Assembly (NCBI GenBank): GCA_949825045.1
Contig: OX463808.1
Span: forward strand, 25,295,674-25,359,673
Length of the DNA stretch: 64,000 bases
Direction: 5' to 3'
Source of the DNA: Argyresthia goedartella
Lineage: Eukaryota; Arthropoda; Insecta; Lepidoptera; Argyresthiidae
Below the pieces are notes generated by a model. The model worked only from the letters and a program-made list of their open reading frames with translations, was not told the origin of the DNA and did no database searches. Below are positions 40,415-51,413 of this stretch, piece by piece (the stretch's first letter is position 1; every line of letters starts with the position of its first letter). Both the position numbers and the translations under genes were made by a program.

Positions 40415-40990
40415 TGGCAACAGTGCTCAGGCGACGGAGATCACTAGACGGATCCAGCTAGGAAGGAATGCCTTCGGGAAACTAGAAGACGTCCTAAAAT
40501 CACAAATCCCGCAATACCTGAAGAGCAAGGTATTCAACCAATGTGTCCTGCCAATCCTCACTTATGGTGCCGAAACATGGACACTCACAAAAGCCAATAT
40601 GCACAAAATTAGAGTCGCACAAAGGGCTATGGAGCGTGCCATGCTAGGCATCAGCCTCGTTGACCGCGTGCCTAACGTTGAAATCCGCAGACTTACCAAA
40701 GTCACAGACACACAGAGTGGGTAGGCGCATCACGGGGCTAAAGTGGCAATGGGCGGGATGCTTGGTTAGAAGGGAGGACGGAAGGTGGACCAAGGCAGCC
40801 ACGGGGTGGCGGCCGCGAACAGGGCAGAGAACAGCGGACAGACCACCGGCCCGATGGTCAGATGGCATTGTTAATGTGGCTAGAAAGCAGTGGATGAGAC
40901 TGGCGGGTGATCGTAGCGAATGGCGTGCTTTGGGAGAGGCCTATGCCCAGCAGTGGGATTACAAGGGCTGATGATAATGATGATGAACAG
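40415..40990 (+). pseudogene. RTE-type LINE C-terminus
   Basis: Two + frames, joined by a shift near 40715, read ITRRIQLGRNAFGKLEDVLK, VFNQCVLPILTYGAETWTLT, RAMERAMLGISLVDRVPN, then GRRITGLKWQWAGCLVRRED, RPPARWSDGIVNVARKQWMR and EWRALGEAYAQQWD. VLPVLTYGAETWTLT and the WaGHvaR...RP..RW.D sequence are RTE/BovB-clade ORF2 C-termini. It ends in a (tgatga)n tail at 40970-40988, typical of RTE. Confidence 0.85.
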
Positions 40991-41159
40991 TTTGTTGGCA
41001 GATTACTCTCATGTTTATATAATTAAGCTAAAATACTCTATATCTAAAATATACTTAATATATTTATGACAAGTAATTATTTCATACATTTTAAAGGTAT
41101 AGGCACATAAATAAGTAGGTTGGTACTCTCCTATTTGTAGGCAGATACAGTGGATTTCA

Positions 41160-42625
41160 AAAAGCACTATTTAATGTCTCGGTCAAAATTGCAATAGATG
41201 GACTCATCTCTCAAACTCATCCTTCCACCGTTTGATCACTTTCCAGCCTCTACAACAATGTACTATTCGTATTTGCAAAATAACAGAGGAAAACATGTGC
41301 AACAGAGAAATATGAAGTTTGATCAATTTTGTGAATGGAATTTTTCCTATATGAATATTCGATTTTGGAAAAACATACGTCTTACTCTGGCGCACTCTCT
41401 ACTGCATATTGCAGATCACCGTCTAGGTCCAAAAGTGTTTGAACCATACCCTAATAGGGCTTCAAATGGCAACTTAAAGTCCGCTAAGTGGTTCTTTGTA
41501 ACTTTTACTCGAAAATTAGAACTATATAAGGGTAATCGCATAAATAACCTTTCACTTACTAGAGTATTTGACAGCAGAGACCTTGGTGTTTTTATCGATA
41601 GCAGACTTATTTTGACCGTCATATTGATGCAATTGTCAGTAAAGCATCGAAATCACTAGGATTCGTCATGAGGGCATCGAATTCAAACGAAAACGGTAAA
41701 AATTTCATTAATATAAGGTGCTTGCATCCGCATTCATTTAGTATATGCTTCACAGGTTTGGAAACCATGCTACAAAGAAAAAAATCACAATCTTTAAATT
41801 CAATTTGTTTAACTTACTATAAGCAAGGTGATGAGCTATATAATTAATCTTTGCATCGAATTCGGTACATATCCTAATGCCTTAAAGGCATCCATAATCC
41901 TTAATCCATAATCCATAATCTTCTTTTTTAAAAAGAGGGTTGCTTTTTAAAAAAGAAGATAAAGAAAATATGAACTTCTGCAGGCCTATCGCCCTTATAT
42001 CAGTGTTTTCAAAAATATTTGGAAAATTAAAATATAATGGCATTTACAACTACTGTAAAAAGAATGATATTCTGGTTCCCGAACAAAAAGGCTTTAGAAA
42101 ACAATAAACAATAATATATATGACTTCCTGCAAAAAATTGTTTTCAATTTAGACATTAAAACACCTGTATAAGCCGTATATATATACGGAGGAAGTATAT
42201 ATGTTCATATGAACATGACCAAAGCATTCGACTATGTAAGCCACAAATTATTGTTATAAAACTTACAGACGTATGTATGGTTACTGATTTGATCAAATCA
42301 TACCTATCAGATCGAGCAAAACACCGAAACTCGGAGATTATGTTCCCAAATAAACTAAGAACAAATCTATTCATCTGAAGCTTCTAAAGTAACGCTAGGG
42401 TACCATGAGGAAGCGTTCTAGGCCCGCTGTTATTCTTAATCTATATTAATGATTTTGTTAATTCGATATCTCAACCTATGATCCTATTTGCTGATGATAG
42501 TACCATAGTTTATGAAAATGTAGGTAATGATAATTTGACATTAGAAAATGAAATAAATAATTTTCATTAAATAACAACATGGCTGCAATATAATAATTTA
42601 AATATTAATTTAAATAAAACTTATA
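41160..42625 (+). pseudogene. Degenerate LINE reverse transcriptase (LINE1), part 1
   Basis: Heavily decayed. At 41480-41660 a C-terminal piece of one LINE (FTRKLELYKGNRINNLSLTR, VFDSRDLGVFIDSRL) is visible. From 41850 to 42625 a second RT follows (FCRPIALISVFSKIFGKLKY, VPEQKGFRK, then after stops GSVLGPLLF-like codons, and ILFADDSTIVYENVGNDNLT). The latter continues after the mariner at 43895. Many stops are present. Two or more copies are mixed here. Confidence 0.6.
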
Positions 42626-43894
42626 CATAGGGCGCACTGTAAGTTTCCGGAACTGGCCACTTACATAAACAATATTTAAAAATTTATTGCAACATTTGAA
42701 AATAGAACTCTTTGGCTGTAGAATGCAGTTTGTTTCATCTGACTGCCTTTTGTTTTTACCTTGTGGCGCCATTTAAAAAATTGTGTGTCTGCATCAACAT
42801 GGATTTAACTCGGGAAAATTTTCGTAGTATGATTTTCTACGATTTTAAGTGTAATTTGACAGCTCAATAGAGCATCGCTCGGCTTGAAACAGCTTTTGGC
42901 AATGAAGCACCATGCAAGACAACTGTTTATAGCTGGTTTGCAGAATTCAAGCGTGGTCGTATCAATCTCGGCCGTCCACCGCTGTGACCAACAAAAACAT
43001 CGATGCTGTGCGCCGTATGATTGAAACAGACAGGCACGTGACGTACCATGAAATTCGCGCATCCTTAGAAATAGGCATGAGTCAAATACAATTAATCCTA
43101 CACAAACATTTGGGTGTGAGAAAGCTGTGCTCGCGGTGGATCCCACACAACTTGACCGAGGCTCAAAAAACGGACCGCGTCACTTGGTGCAGTGCCATGC
43201 TTACCAGATTCAACGAAGGTGCGTCAAATTTGGTGTGGGACATAGTAACAGGTGACGAAACATGGATTTATTGCTACGATCCCAAAACAAAGCAGCAATC
43301 GAGCGTATGGGTCTTTCAAGATGAGCCGAAACCAACCAAAGTGGCGCGCGTGAAAAGTGCATCTAAGCGGATGATTGCTTCTTTTTTTAATAAAACTGGA
43401 CACGTGGCTACTGTTGCTTTAGAGAATCGTCGTACAGTGAATAGTGACTGGTACACGACCATTTGTTTGCCGGAAGTTATTGACGAACTCCGTAAAAATA
43501 ACCGTAAACGCCGTATCATCCTGCACCACGACAATGCTAGTTCTCACACGGCCAGACAGACAAACGACTTTTTGAAGGCGAAAAATGTAGAACTCATGAG
43601 TCATCCTGCATATAGTCCCGACCTGGCACCTTGTGACTTTTTTCTGTTCCCAAAAATTAAGAACCCATTACGCGGTCAACGATTTTCATCACCAGAAGAG
43701 GCTGTCGAGGAGTATGAAAAACACGTTTTAGAGGTCACCACAGAGGAGTGGCACAAAAGTTTTCAAAACCGGTTTCATCGAATGAAAAAGTGCATAGACG
43801 CCAAGGGAGATTATTTTGAAAAACAATAAATTAATTTTGTACCTTTAATAGTATTTTTTCATATTCATTCTGGAAACTTACAGTGCGCCCCACG
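42626..43894 (+). mobile_element. DD34D mariner (1269 bp)
   Basis: Flanked by TA (42624-42625, 43895-43896). Ends match inward: ca[t]agggcgcactgtaagtttcc on the left and the complement of ...ggaaacttacagtgcgccccacg on the right. It interrupts LINE1 between NLNINLNKTY and MNFK.TKERIPF, which read on across it. Confidence 0.9.
42799..43829 (+). pseudogene. Mariner transposase (DD34D), broken near the N-terminus
   Basis: Starts MDLTRENFRSMIFYDFKCNL, then TAG at 42868. After GRINLGRPP a short deletion and frameshift near 42980 precede a long open frame (42984-43829). Catalytic residues are kept: Asp in IVTGDETWIYCYDP, Asp in LHHDNASSHTARQ, Asp in SPDLAPCDFFLF, with 34 residues between the last two. 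It ends RFHRMKKCIDAKGDYF. The N-terminal damage inactivates it, while the core is well preserved. Confidence 0.9.
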
Positions 43895-44015
43895 TATAAT
43901 GAATTTTAAATAAACTAAAGAACGGATACCATTTACTATTAAACACGGTAACAACATAATTGACGAAGTACAAGTAACGAAATTTTTAGGATTACAAATC
44001 TGTAATCCTAAAAAC
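43895..44015 (+). pseudogene. LINE1 part 2 up to the Copia breakpoint
   Basis: Continues LINE1 (IPFTIKHGNNIIDEVQVTKF, LGLQI) to 44004, then turns into a short inverted copy of itself (tgtaatcctaaaaa) at 44000-44015 before Copia sequence. The same LINE1 stretch is repeated in direct orientation at 46371-46473. Confidence 0.75.
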
Positions 44016-45345
44016 CAGCTTCCTGGAGCATGCAGCGGGCCTTGTCCATTATAGTTCTGTTCGACCGCTCAGCAACACCATTTTGAGAACTGCAGTGCGG
44101 AATTGTAGTATGGTTCTGTATTCCATTACTCTTCAGAAATTCCTGAAATTTAGCAGACATATATTCTCCTCCATTATCACTCCTCAAGATTTATATTTTT
44201 CTACTCGTTTGATTTTCCACCAAAGCCTTGAACGTTTTAAATATTTCAAATAATTCACTTTTCTTTTTCATGAAATAAATAAAAGTTTTTCTGCTGAAAT
44301 CATCTATAAAGCTCACAAAATAACGTGCACCGCTTAACGATGGTGACTGCATGGGACCACACACATCTGTGTGTACCAGCCCTAATATTTCTGTGGACCT
44401 AGTAAAACTTTTCTTAGGAAATGGTAGTTTTGTCTGCTTTCCTTCCACACAAGCAACACAAGGATTAAAAGTAGTATTATCATAATCCATACCTGTCACT
44501 AATCCATTTTTCATAAGGTTCATACCTCGATGGTTCAGGTTGCAAAGCCGTTTATGCCACAGCTCCCGTCTAGCCGCACCATTTGTGGATGCGAGCGCTG
44601 CCAGCACCTGAGCGTCCGTCGACAACTCACTGACCGCAGACTCCACAACAACCGCAGGCTCCACCATAACCGTAGGCTCCACAATGACCGCAGGCTCCTC
44701 ACTGACTGAGTTCATGGCTACCTCTGACCCCACAACATGGCTAGTAACATTCTTGTTTAAGTTTTTAAACAAATCTAACTCATAGACACCATTATGACAA
44801 GTCCCTGTCGCTATGATTTTATTATCATCCCTGATTTCACAACCTTTAGGACTGAACTTTACACTGTAACCTTTCCTATTCAATTCACTTACTGATAATA
44901 GATTTGCAGAAAGCTTAGGAATACAGTACACATCACTTATTGTCTTATAACCAGTAAATAAATGTACTTCAACAATGCCATGTCCATCGGTCATCACCTT
45001 ATCACCGTTTGCAACATTTACCTCCAGCGCTTTCGTATACTTGAAGTCTTTCATGAGTTTCCTATCATTGCAAATGTGATGCGTTGCACCCGAGTCAATG
45101 TACCAAACATCACTCCGCACTTTCACTGATAAAGCGGTCCATAATGATTTATCGCTTGACTTCATTTTTCCACTGTCATTCTTGGGACAGATTTTCTTGA
45201 TGTGTCCTTCCTTCTTACACTTGAAGCAAACTATCTTTGACTTCATATTTGGAGTATTTTTGTTTCTGTTGACTGCCAAAGCATTTATCTCACTTTGCTC
45301 CTTTGCCATCTCGCCTCTGCTGCTCCTGAAGTAACTTTGACTTGA
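44016..45345 (-). pseudogene. Copia gag end, protease and integrase (inverted 5' half)
   Basis: From 45309: zinc knuckle CFKCKKEGHIKKICPK, protease WYIDSGATHHICND and the pre-integrase domain LWHKRLCNLNHRGMNLMKNG...CVACVEGKQTKLPF. The integrase core has Asp in LVHTDVCGPM, a stop after SRKI near 44191, then in another frame RSDNGGEY (second Asp) and QNGVAERSNRTIMDKARCML (Glu). The sequence ends at LQEAG at about 44016, in the middle of integrase. The rest of the integrase appears on the + strand at 46500. Confidence 0.9.
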
Positions 45346-45349
45346 CCAT

Positions 45350-45853
45350 TTAACTCGATATTTTTACATTAGAATTCTCCAACACCATAATCATAGGGTC
45401 AAAGTCAGTTGTCAAGCCGCTGAGCATGATGACTGCCAAGAACTCATCATCAAGCACCAATCCAATGTCTGCTAACTGTTGCCCGAGCTCTGATAGTTTT
45501 GATATGTAGCTCTGCATGCTCTCTGTCTCGCTCAGTTTCACACCAAACAATGATCTATATAGTCCCAGTCTCCGACATAATCCGTTGTCCTCATAGGCAC
45601 GCTGAAGATTCGTCCAGGCTTCATATGGTGTCTTCACATTGCGTACGTGTGGCAACGCGGTTGGACCAACTGTCAAGCATATTTTTGCCAATGCTTTCTG
45701 GTTCTTCTTCTCGTCCTTACAAATTTCTTCCTGGATACATTCATATAGATCTTCATGCATCAGGACCATTTTTATCATGAACTTCCAATGGTTGTAGTCT
45801 TCCATGCCTTTCAGTTTTTCCACAGTTAATGCAATAGGCATTGAAGTCGACAT
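45350..45853 (-). CDS. Copia Gag (UBN2-type), truncated
   Basis: I start at MSTSMPIALTVEKL rather than the Met at 45922, because Copia Gag normally begins a few residues before the W-containing motif YNHWKFMIKMVLMHEDLYEC. It continues AWTNLQRAYEDNGLCRRLGL, YRSLFGVKLSETESMQSYIS and DEFLAVIMLSGL, and ends with a stop after ENSNVKISS. The next frame (45309) continues the polyprotein, so a small indel or nonsense change separates them. The C-terminal zinc knuckle is in that next frame. Confidence 0.8.
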   Translation of the reverse strand: MSTSMPIALTVEKLKGMEDYNHWKFMIKMVLMHEDLYECIQEEICKDEKKNQKALAKICLTVGPTALPHVRNVKTPYEAWTNLQRAYEDNGLCRRLGLYRSLFGVKLSETESMQSYISKLSELGQQLADIGLVLDDEFLAVIMLSGLTTDFDPMIMVLENSNVKISS

Positions 45854-45992
45854 GATTCTGGACAATGATAACTTTCGTCCTTGATTTGAAACGCCGGCCG
45901 GTAATTTTTTGAGGTTATGCACAATGAATATGATAAAAGTGCATTTACAAAATATTTTGCGAAATAAATACGTTGCAGGATGCAGAATCGTC

Positions 45993-46006
45993 CTGGGCCC
46001 ATAACC
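45993..46006 (-). other. Copia primer-binding site (initiator tRNA-Met half)
   Basis: ctgggcccataacc on the + strand equals the anticodon-stem region of eukaryotic initiator tRNA-Met; its complement on the element strand is ggttatgggcccag. Copia-type elements prime on an internal half of this tRNA. It lies directly next to the LTR end, as expected. Confidence 0.85.
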
Positions 46007-46172
46007 TCTTGGATTAAAAGGGCTAATAAAAGGTTAATTAAGGGAATTAAACTGGATTTATTCCATACTATAAACTTGCTTCGCCGGTGGCCATAGACAG
46101 AGAGAGTTGACAACTCGAACGTCATCAATGACATAGATTGGTGAGTTTACGAATACAGCTTTAGCTCCAACA
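46007..46172 (-). repeat. Copia 5' LTR (inverted half)
   Basis: 166 bp; on the - strand begins TGTTGGAGCTAAAGCTG and ends ...CTTTTAATCCAAGA. It matches 48687-48852 with several substitutions, and an aataaa (46050 region, - strand) is present. The outer flank on the - strand is AAAAG. Confidence 0.85.
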
Positions 46173-46370
46173 CTTTTTGTCTTTAAATTTTGCTGACCAT
46201 TGAATTATCATTAGCAAACAACACTATGTCAGTATGTCATAAGCAGTTAGTACTGCTGTAAAATCCACAACTTTACGAAGCATATATAGAGCATATGAAA
46301 ATTTGTTCAGTTTTTTGGTGACATTTTCTATTTGTACATTCCAATTTAGTTTATTGTCACATCGACAACA
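46173..46370 (-). pseudogene. LINE fragments beside the inverted Copia half
   Basis: On the - strand: KLNWNVQIENVTKKLNKFSY, ALYMLRKVVDFTAVLTAYD (LINE1, the continuation of the FLGLQI stretch), then the start of a 5'-truncated LINE2 (IVLFANDNSMVSKI, the RT active-site block with D changed to N) running into AAAAG and the Copia LTR. Confidence 0.7.
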
Positions 46371-46499
46371 ATTTTAAATAAACTAAAGAACGGATACCAT
46401 TTACTATTAAACATGGTAACAACATAATTGACGAAGTACAAGTAACGAAATTTTTAGGATTACAGATTTGTAATCCTAAAAATTTCGTTACTTGTACTA
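46371..46499 (+). repeat. Duplicate of LINE1 103-bp stretch with fold-back
   Basis: 46371-46473 repeats 43902-44004 almost exactly. Then 46474-46499 folds back as the reverse complement of 46440-46470 (aagtaacgaaatttttagga stem). This marks the right inversion joint. Confidence 0.85.
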
Positions 46500-48480
46500 T
46501 ATATAGGCTCATAGATCCCTGTTGTCTAAAGACATGCATTAAGGCAAGGCATGTGACTTTCATGGAAAGTCAGTTCATTAGTTAAAAATGTGTCACATGA
46601 TGAAAAAGGCAGAATAATCTTTCTAGATTCATCTAGTTTGAATGGTAACTGTACTGAAAAACCTATTTTAGTACAATTATTGGATCATTCCCCACCAGTC
46701 AGTCAACAGTCAGAACTGTCAATAGATGAAGAGTTCATTTCTGATGGCACAAGAAATCCATACAGACAAACAATATTAAGTCTGGATAGTATAAACAATT
46801 CGGTTAGTACAAATGATTTGTCGGACTCTACTTACATTCCAGGAAGATCAAGCATCAACCCCGAGGACTCTAACACGTCCTTCGACTTCGAGGATGCTCA
46901 ATCACCAGAGTTTGCTGGACTAGCAGAAATCATGGATGAAGAAGACCTACCTGGATCGGTGGAGGACGCCTTAAAAGGTCCTGAATCAGATCAGTGGAAA
47001 GAAGCTCTAGAAGATGAGTATGGATCATTTCTAATTAACAAATGTTGGACGTTGGAAGATCTGCCGGAAGGCTGTAAGCCTGTAAAATGCAAATGGGTAT
47101 TTAGCAAGAAACGAGACATGAATGGAAAATTGTTAAAATACAAGGCGCGTTTAGTGGCTAAAGGGACTCAGAAACATGGCATAGACTACCACGAGATATT
47201 TTCCCCAGTTGTACGGTATTCAACTATAAGAGTACTGCTAGCATTAGCAGCACAGAACAACATGGTGGTTGAGCATCTTGACGTGAAAACAGCAATTCTC
47301 AATGGCATTCTAACAGAGAATGTTTACATGGAACAACCGGAAGGTTTTAAAGTGAATGAAAATGCAAAGAAAGTTTATAAATTAAACAAGGCAATTTATG
47401 GATTAAAGCAATCTGCAAAGGCATGGTATGAGAGGATGAATGAAGTTTTAATTGACAAATTGCAGTTCAAGCGGCTGTCTTCAGAACCGTCTGTTTATAT
47501 CTACAATGAAGGAAATGATAATGATAATGATACTATCTACATAGCACTGTATGTTGATGACATAATGCTATTTAGTTCACCAACATCACAGAAGAAGATA
47601 TTAATCAAAGAAAAATTAATGAAGGAATTTGAAATGAAGGATTTGGGTCAAACTCATTACATCTTGGGTATGAAAATTATTAGATTACCTGATGGAAGCT
47701 ACACTTTGGACCAATCAAAATATATAAGGAAGGTTTTGGAAAATTTTAAGATGTCTGATTGCAAAGAAGCAAAAACTCCTAGGAATCAAGTTACAAAGGG
47801 AGGGAAATAGTAATTGTAACTTTGATTATAGAAGTCTAATAGGATGCTTAATGTACTTAGCTGTATGTTCCAGGCCAGAAATCGCTCATAGTGTCAGCTA
47901 TCGAAGTCAATTTAACAACTGCTTTGGTGAAAGCCATTGGAAAGCAGCCAAAAGAGTATTGAGGTACTTGAAGGGCACTTTAGCATATGGTCTAGTGTTT
48001 CAAAAAGATATTTTGAAAATTACAGGTTACATTGACGTGGACTGGGGAGGAGACCAGTTGGATCGCAGATCTTACACAGGGTATGCATTTTTCCTAGGTA
48101 CATCTCTAGTGTCGTGGGAAAGTCGAAAACAACGAACCATAGCACTATCTAGTACTGAGGCTGAGAACATGGCTCTATCTGACTCCTGCAAAGAGGCTTT
48201 ATTTTTGCAAACATTTGTAAAATAATGTAATAATACTGTTTGTAAAATTGGTTTACTGAATGATAATCAGTCTGCCCATAAACTATGTAACAATTTAGCA
48301 TCGCATTCAAGAACAAAACATATTGATATAAGACATCATTATATCAGGTACTTAGTTAATAGAAAGGTTATTAATTTAAGTTATCTTTGTACTGAGGAAA
48401 TGTTGGCAGATGTACTTACAAAGTCTTTAACATGTGAGAAAAATTTGAATATTGTGACTAAATTAATGAAAACTTAATTT
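46500..48480 (+). pseudogene. Copia integrase end, reverse transcriptase and RNase H (3' half)
   Basis: It begins inside the integrase C-terminus (RLIDPCCLKTCIKARHVTFM), then an acidic linker, and the RT from 46980: WKEALEDEYGSFLINKCWTL, VKCKWVFSKKRDMNGKLLKY, KARLVAKGTQKHGIDYHEIF, LDVKTAILNG, YGLKQSAKAWYERM and catalytic LYVDDIMLFSS. A stop after KGGK (47810) is followed by RNase H (47851-48225: CSRPEIAHSVSY, GYIDVDWGGDQLDRRSYTGY, STEAENMALSDSCKEALFL, then after a stop DNQSAHKL, HSRTKHIDIRHHYIR and MLADVLTKSL). Three stops are visible. Confidence 0.9.
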
Positions 48481-48686
48481 TTGTTTTAACTATTTTCATG
48501 AAACATGTGAGTTAAAGCTGTGTTTAATTTTTAGAATTTGAACTGTTATTGTGATCTCACATTAGTGTTGTATACTATTGAGTTTATACCTTAGTATGAA
48601 ACTATGGTTGGTATTTATTAAGGTACTCTTTTAACTTAAGGCCTAGCTAGTTTAGTTTAATAAGATTGTCTTTGTTTAAGGCCTAG

Positions 48687-48852
48687 TGTTGGAGCTAAAG
48701 CTGTATTCGTAAACACACCAATCTATGTCATTGATGACGTTCGAGTTGTCAACTCTCTCTGTCTATGGCCACCGGCGAAGCAAGTTTGTAGTACGGAATA
48801 AATCCAGTTTAATGGTGCTTATTAACATTTTATTAGCCCTTTTAATCCAAGA
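48687..48852 (+). repeat. Copia 3' LTR
   Basis: TGTTGGAGCTAAAGC...AATCCAAGA, 166 bp, followed by AAAAG (48853-48857), the same 5 bases that flank the 5' LTR on its outer side. Confidence 0.85.
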
Positions 48853-49398
48853 AAAAGGAGATTTTGATGATGTTAATGGTGTATTGTCTTTAACCTTGAA
48901 TTGGTTCACAGTTAATAATTTATTGTTAAACGCTGGTAAAACCAAGTGTATCAAATTCTCACTTCCAAATGTCAGGCAAGTTGAGACCAGTTTAATGTTA
49001 GACAGCAGCACGTTAGAATGAGTAAATGATACGAAGTTTCTTGGAATAACCATTGATAGCAAATTACAGTTGGGACCCCACATAGATAAATTAGCCGGTA
49101 AATAAAGTTCTGTGGCTTACGCTGTTAGGAACATCAGACAAAGCACGGATGTGGCTACATCTAGGCTTGTATATATTAGTTACTTTCGTAGTGTCATGTC
49201 CTATGGTATCTTGTTGTGGGGGAAAGCAGCGGATATTCAAACTATTTTTATTTTAAAGAAAAGAGCTAATCGAGCAATTTATAAGAAAAACGAACAGAGA
49301 TTTTTAAAGAAATTGACATACTAACTGTAGGTAGTCAATTTATTTTCAAAAATAAAATATATGTACGTAGAACATTTTCCCCTAACCTAAGAAATAAT
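48853..49398 (+). pseudogene. LINE2, part after the Copia insertion
   Basis: Reads GDFDDVNGVLSLTLNWFTVN, NLLLNAGKTKCIKFSLPNVR, then FLGITIDSKLQLGPHIDKLA, SVMSYGILLWGKAADIQTIF and KRANRAIYK, with stops. It continues the - strand LINE2 start at 46173-46240 once the inversion is undone (SKI.RQ|KGDFDD). It is interrupted at 49398 by the tail of LINE3. Confidence 0.8.
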
Positions 49399-50264
49399 CA
49401 AATCAAATCAAATCAAATCAAAAATCATTTATTTCCATAGGATGTTGTTACATCACTTAGATCCGACATTACATTTTTTTGGGTGAGTTCACTAACACAA
49501 TGGCGGAATCTGTGGAGAAGAGCTCACCGAAGAAACTCCACAGTCGTCGCATCTTTTGCGTTTCCTTTTTTAAATAAAATATTGTCAAATTACAAAATGA
49601 ATGCTAATTATATATCGAAACAGCCTGTTACTCAAACACTCTATTCCCATGGACATCTGTCCTCTAAGTAATCAGATATCCTATAGTAACCTTTTTTATT
49701 CAATTTCTGTTTTATTATTATTTTAAACTTGTCTAAAGGTAAGTTTTTAATATCAGTAGGGACCTTATTGTAATAGCGTATACAATTGCCTTTAAAAGAA
49801 TTACTAATTTTATGTAGTCGGCTTACATAAGCAACCAACTTGTCTTTATTTCTAGAATTAAAATTGTGTATATCACTGTACTTCTGAAAATTAGTTATAT
49901 TTCTTTTTACATACACAAGATTGTCATAGATATATTGAGACACAAATGTCAGAATATTGATTTCTTTAAACTTTTCCCTCAGTGACACTCTAGGCCCTAA
50001 TCTATAAATTGCACGAACAGCCCGTTTCTGCAGAATAAATATACTATTAGCATTCGCAGCGTGACCCCACAATAAAATACCATAGGTCATTAGACTATGA
50101 AAGTAACTAAAGTAGACTAGTCTAGCGGTGTCTACGTCGGTAAGAGCTCTAATTTTTTTAACTGCGAACGCTGCCGATCTCAGTCTGTTCGACAATTTAT
50201 TTATATGAGGATCCCATTGTAGTTTGGCGTCTAAAGTAATGCCCAAAAAACAGACTATGTGCGC
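49399..50264 (-). pseudogene. 5'-truncated LINE3
   Basis: - strand; tail (gattt)n at 49398-49425. An intact C-terminal ORF2 stretch at 50246-49641 reads MGITLDAKLQWDPHINKLSN, RLVYFSYFHSLMTYGILLWG, LQKRAVRAIYRLGPRVSL and DIKNLPLDKFKIIIKQKLNK. No stop interrupts these 201 codons, so it is younger than LINE2, into which it inserted. The RT core is absent. Confidence 0.85.
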
Positions 50265-50705
50265 CCCGGTTTAGAGTCGCGAAGGTTAACGATTCTTTCA
50301 AGGGGCAGTGCATTCTCTACTACAATAACATTCCTCTGGAGTGTTTGAAATTTCCATTTGAGCAATTTAAAAAAGCATGTTAAAGCGACTTTGTCGAAAA
50401 AGGGATATTACAATGTTCAAGATTACTTAAATGACGGGACTGTATGGGGTTAATCTAGCTCAACACAGACCTTGCTGTTAATAATTTTGTTATTATTTAT
50501 TCCTGCTTATTAATCATAATAATAAAAAAATCATATTTGTATTAGCATTACCAATTTTTAAAAGGGATCAAAAAATCAATTTGTGGGAGTTTCTACGCCC
50601 TTCTTCTTTCACAGTGGTCCAATGTAGAGAAGGGCAAAAAATTACGTTTGCTAAGTATATGTACATATCTACAGTATTAAAGTACTTTGACTTTGACTTT
50701 GAATT
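50265..50705 (+). pseudogene. LINE2, final part and 3' tail
   Basis: Reads RLRVAKVNDSFKGQCILYYN, NIPLECLKFPFEQFKK, then KGYYNVQDYLNDGTVWG, and a 3' UTR with an (actttg)n tail at 50684-50701. It restores the end of LINE2 after the LINE3 insertion. Confidence 0.75.
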
Positions 50706-50770
50706 AAGGGTCCATTTTGCATTTCAAGCAATTTTGTTTTTCATTTTCAATTCCAAGCAACAAGGTATGT
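50706..50770 (-). repeat. Isolated inverted piece of the 100-bp satellite
   Basis: gggtccattttgcatttcaag is the complement of the satellite core in the 51414-52020 array, here at the edge of the LINE2 tail. Confidence 0.6.
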
Positions 50771-50886
50771 TTCACCAGTGTCTTGTACAATGAGTTTTAG
50801 TTCTGTTATTATTAAAAGTATTTATGAATCAATTATAATTCAGAATAGAGATAAGAGTGCTATGAAAATAAATAGTTGGCTATAAA

Positions 50887-51370
50887 TCAGATGCCTTTAT
50901 TCATAATAATAATATAATAATAATAGTTTAGGGTCAGTTCAGAGTAGGGAAGATTTTTAGGCTACACAACCCAGACAACGAAGCAAAAAACACATAATAA
51001 GCATACTAACCAACGGCATGCCCTCTTTTCTTGTTCCTTCCAGTATTTGTGACCCCGTACCCTGCTCTAGGAGATGCATGGAAGACGAACCAGGTTCATC
51101 CTGAAAGAAAATGCCAAATGATATGAGATTTTTTGTCAGCCAAGTATGTTATAATTTATACTACGTTGATACCAAAAAACTCGCACGGTCCTCCATTCTG
51201 CCAAGTGGTAGAGGAGGCAAACCTGGATCAATCTGAATAAAACTCGGGCATTTATTATTTACAATGAAAATCTCCGCATACTTATACATAATATTGCTAA
51301 TACTCACTGATAAATTTATCTCCAGATTAATAGTATTTATATGCTCTACAGTTATTTCATGCAGGGCGTC
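50887..51370 (-). CDS. Host gene 3' part: four phase-0 exons
   Basis: Exons on the - strand: 51370-51308 (63 nt), 51232-51173 (60 nt), 51100-51011 (90 nt), 50961-50887 (75 nt with TGA). Acceptors are tttacttcacag, gagttttattcag, ttttctttcag and gggttgtgtag. Donors are gtgagt, gtatca, gttagt. Introns are 75, 72 and 49 bp. All joins are phase 0 and open: DALHEITVEHINTINLEINL(S), IDPGLPPLPLGRMEDRASFL, DEPGSSSMHLLEQGTGSQIL(EGTRKEGMPL), PKNLPYSELTLNYYYYIIIM. An aataaa overlaps the last codons. The 5' exons and the function are unknown; no family is recognised. The first three joins are stronger than the 49-bp last intron. Confidence 0.5.
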
Positions 51371-51413
51371 CTGTGAAGTAAAATAAAACAGCATGTATTA
51401 GCATAATTAAAAA

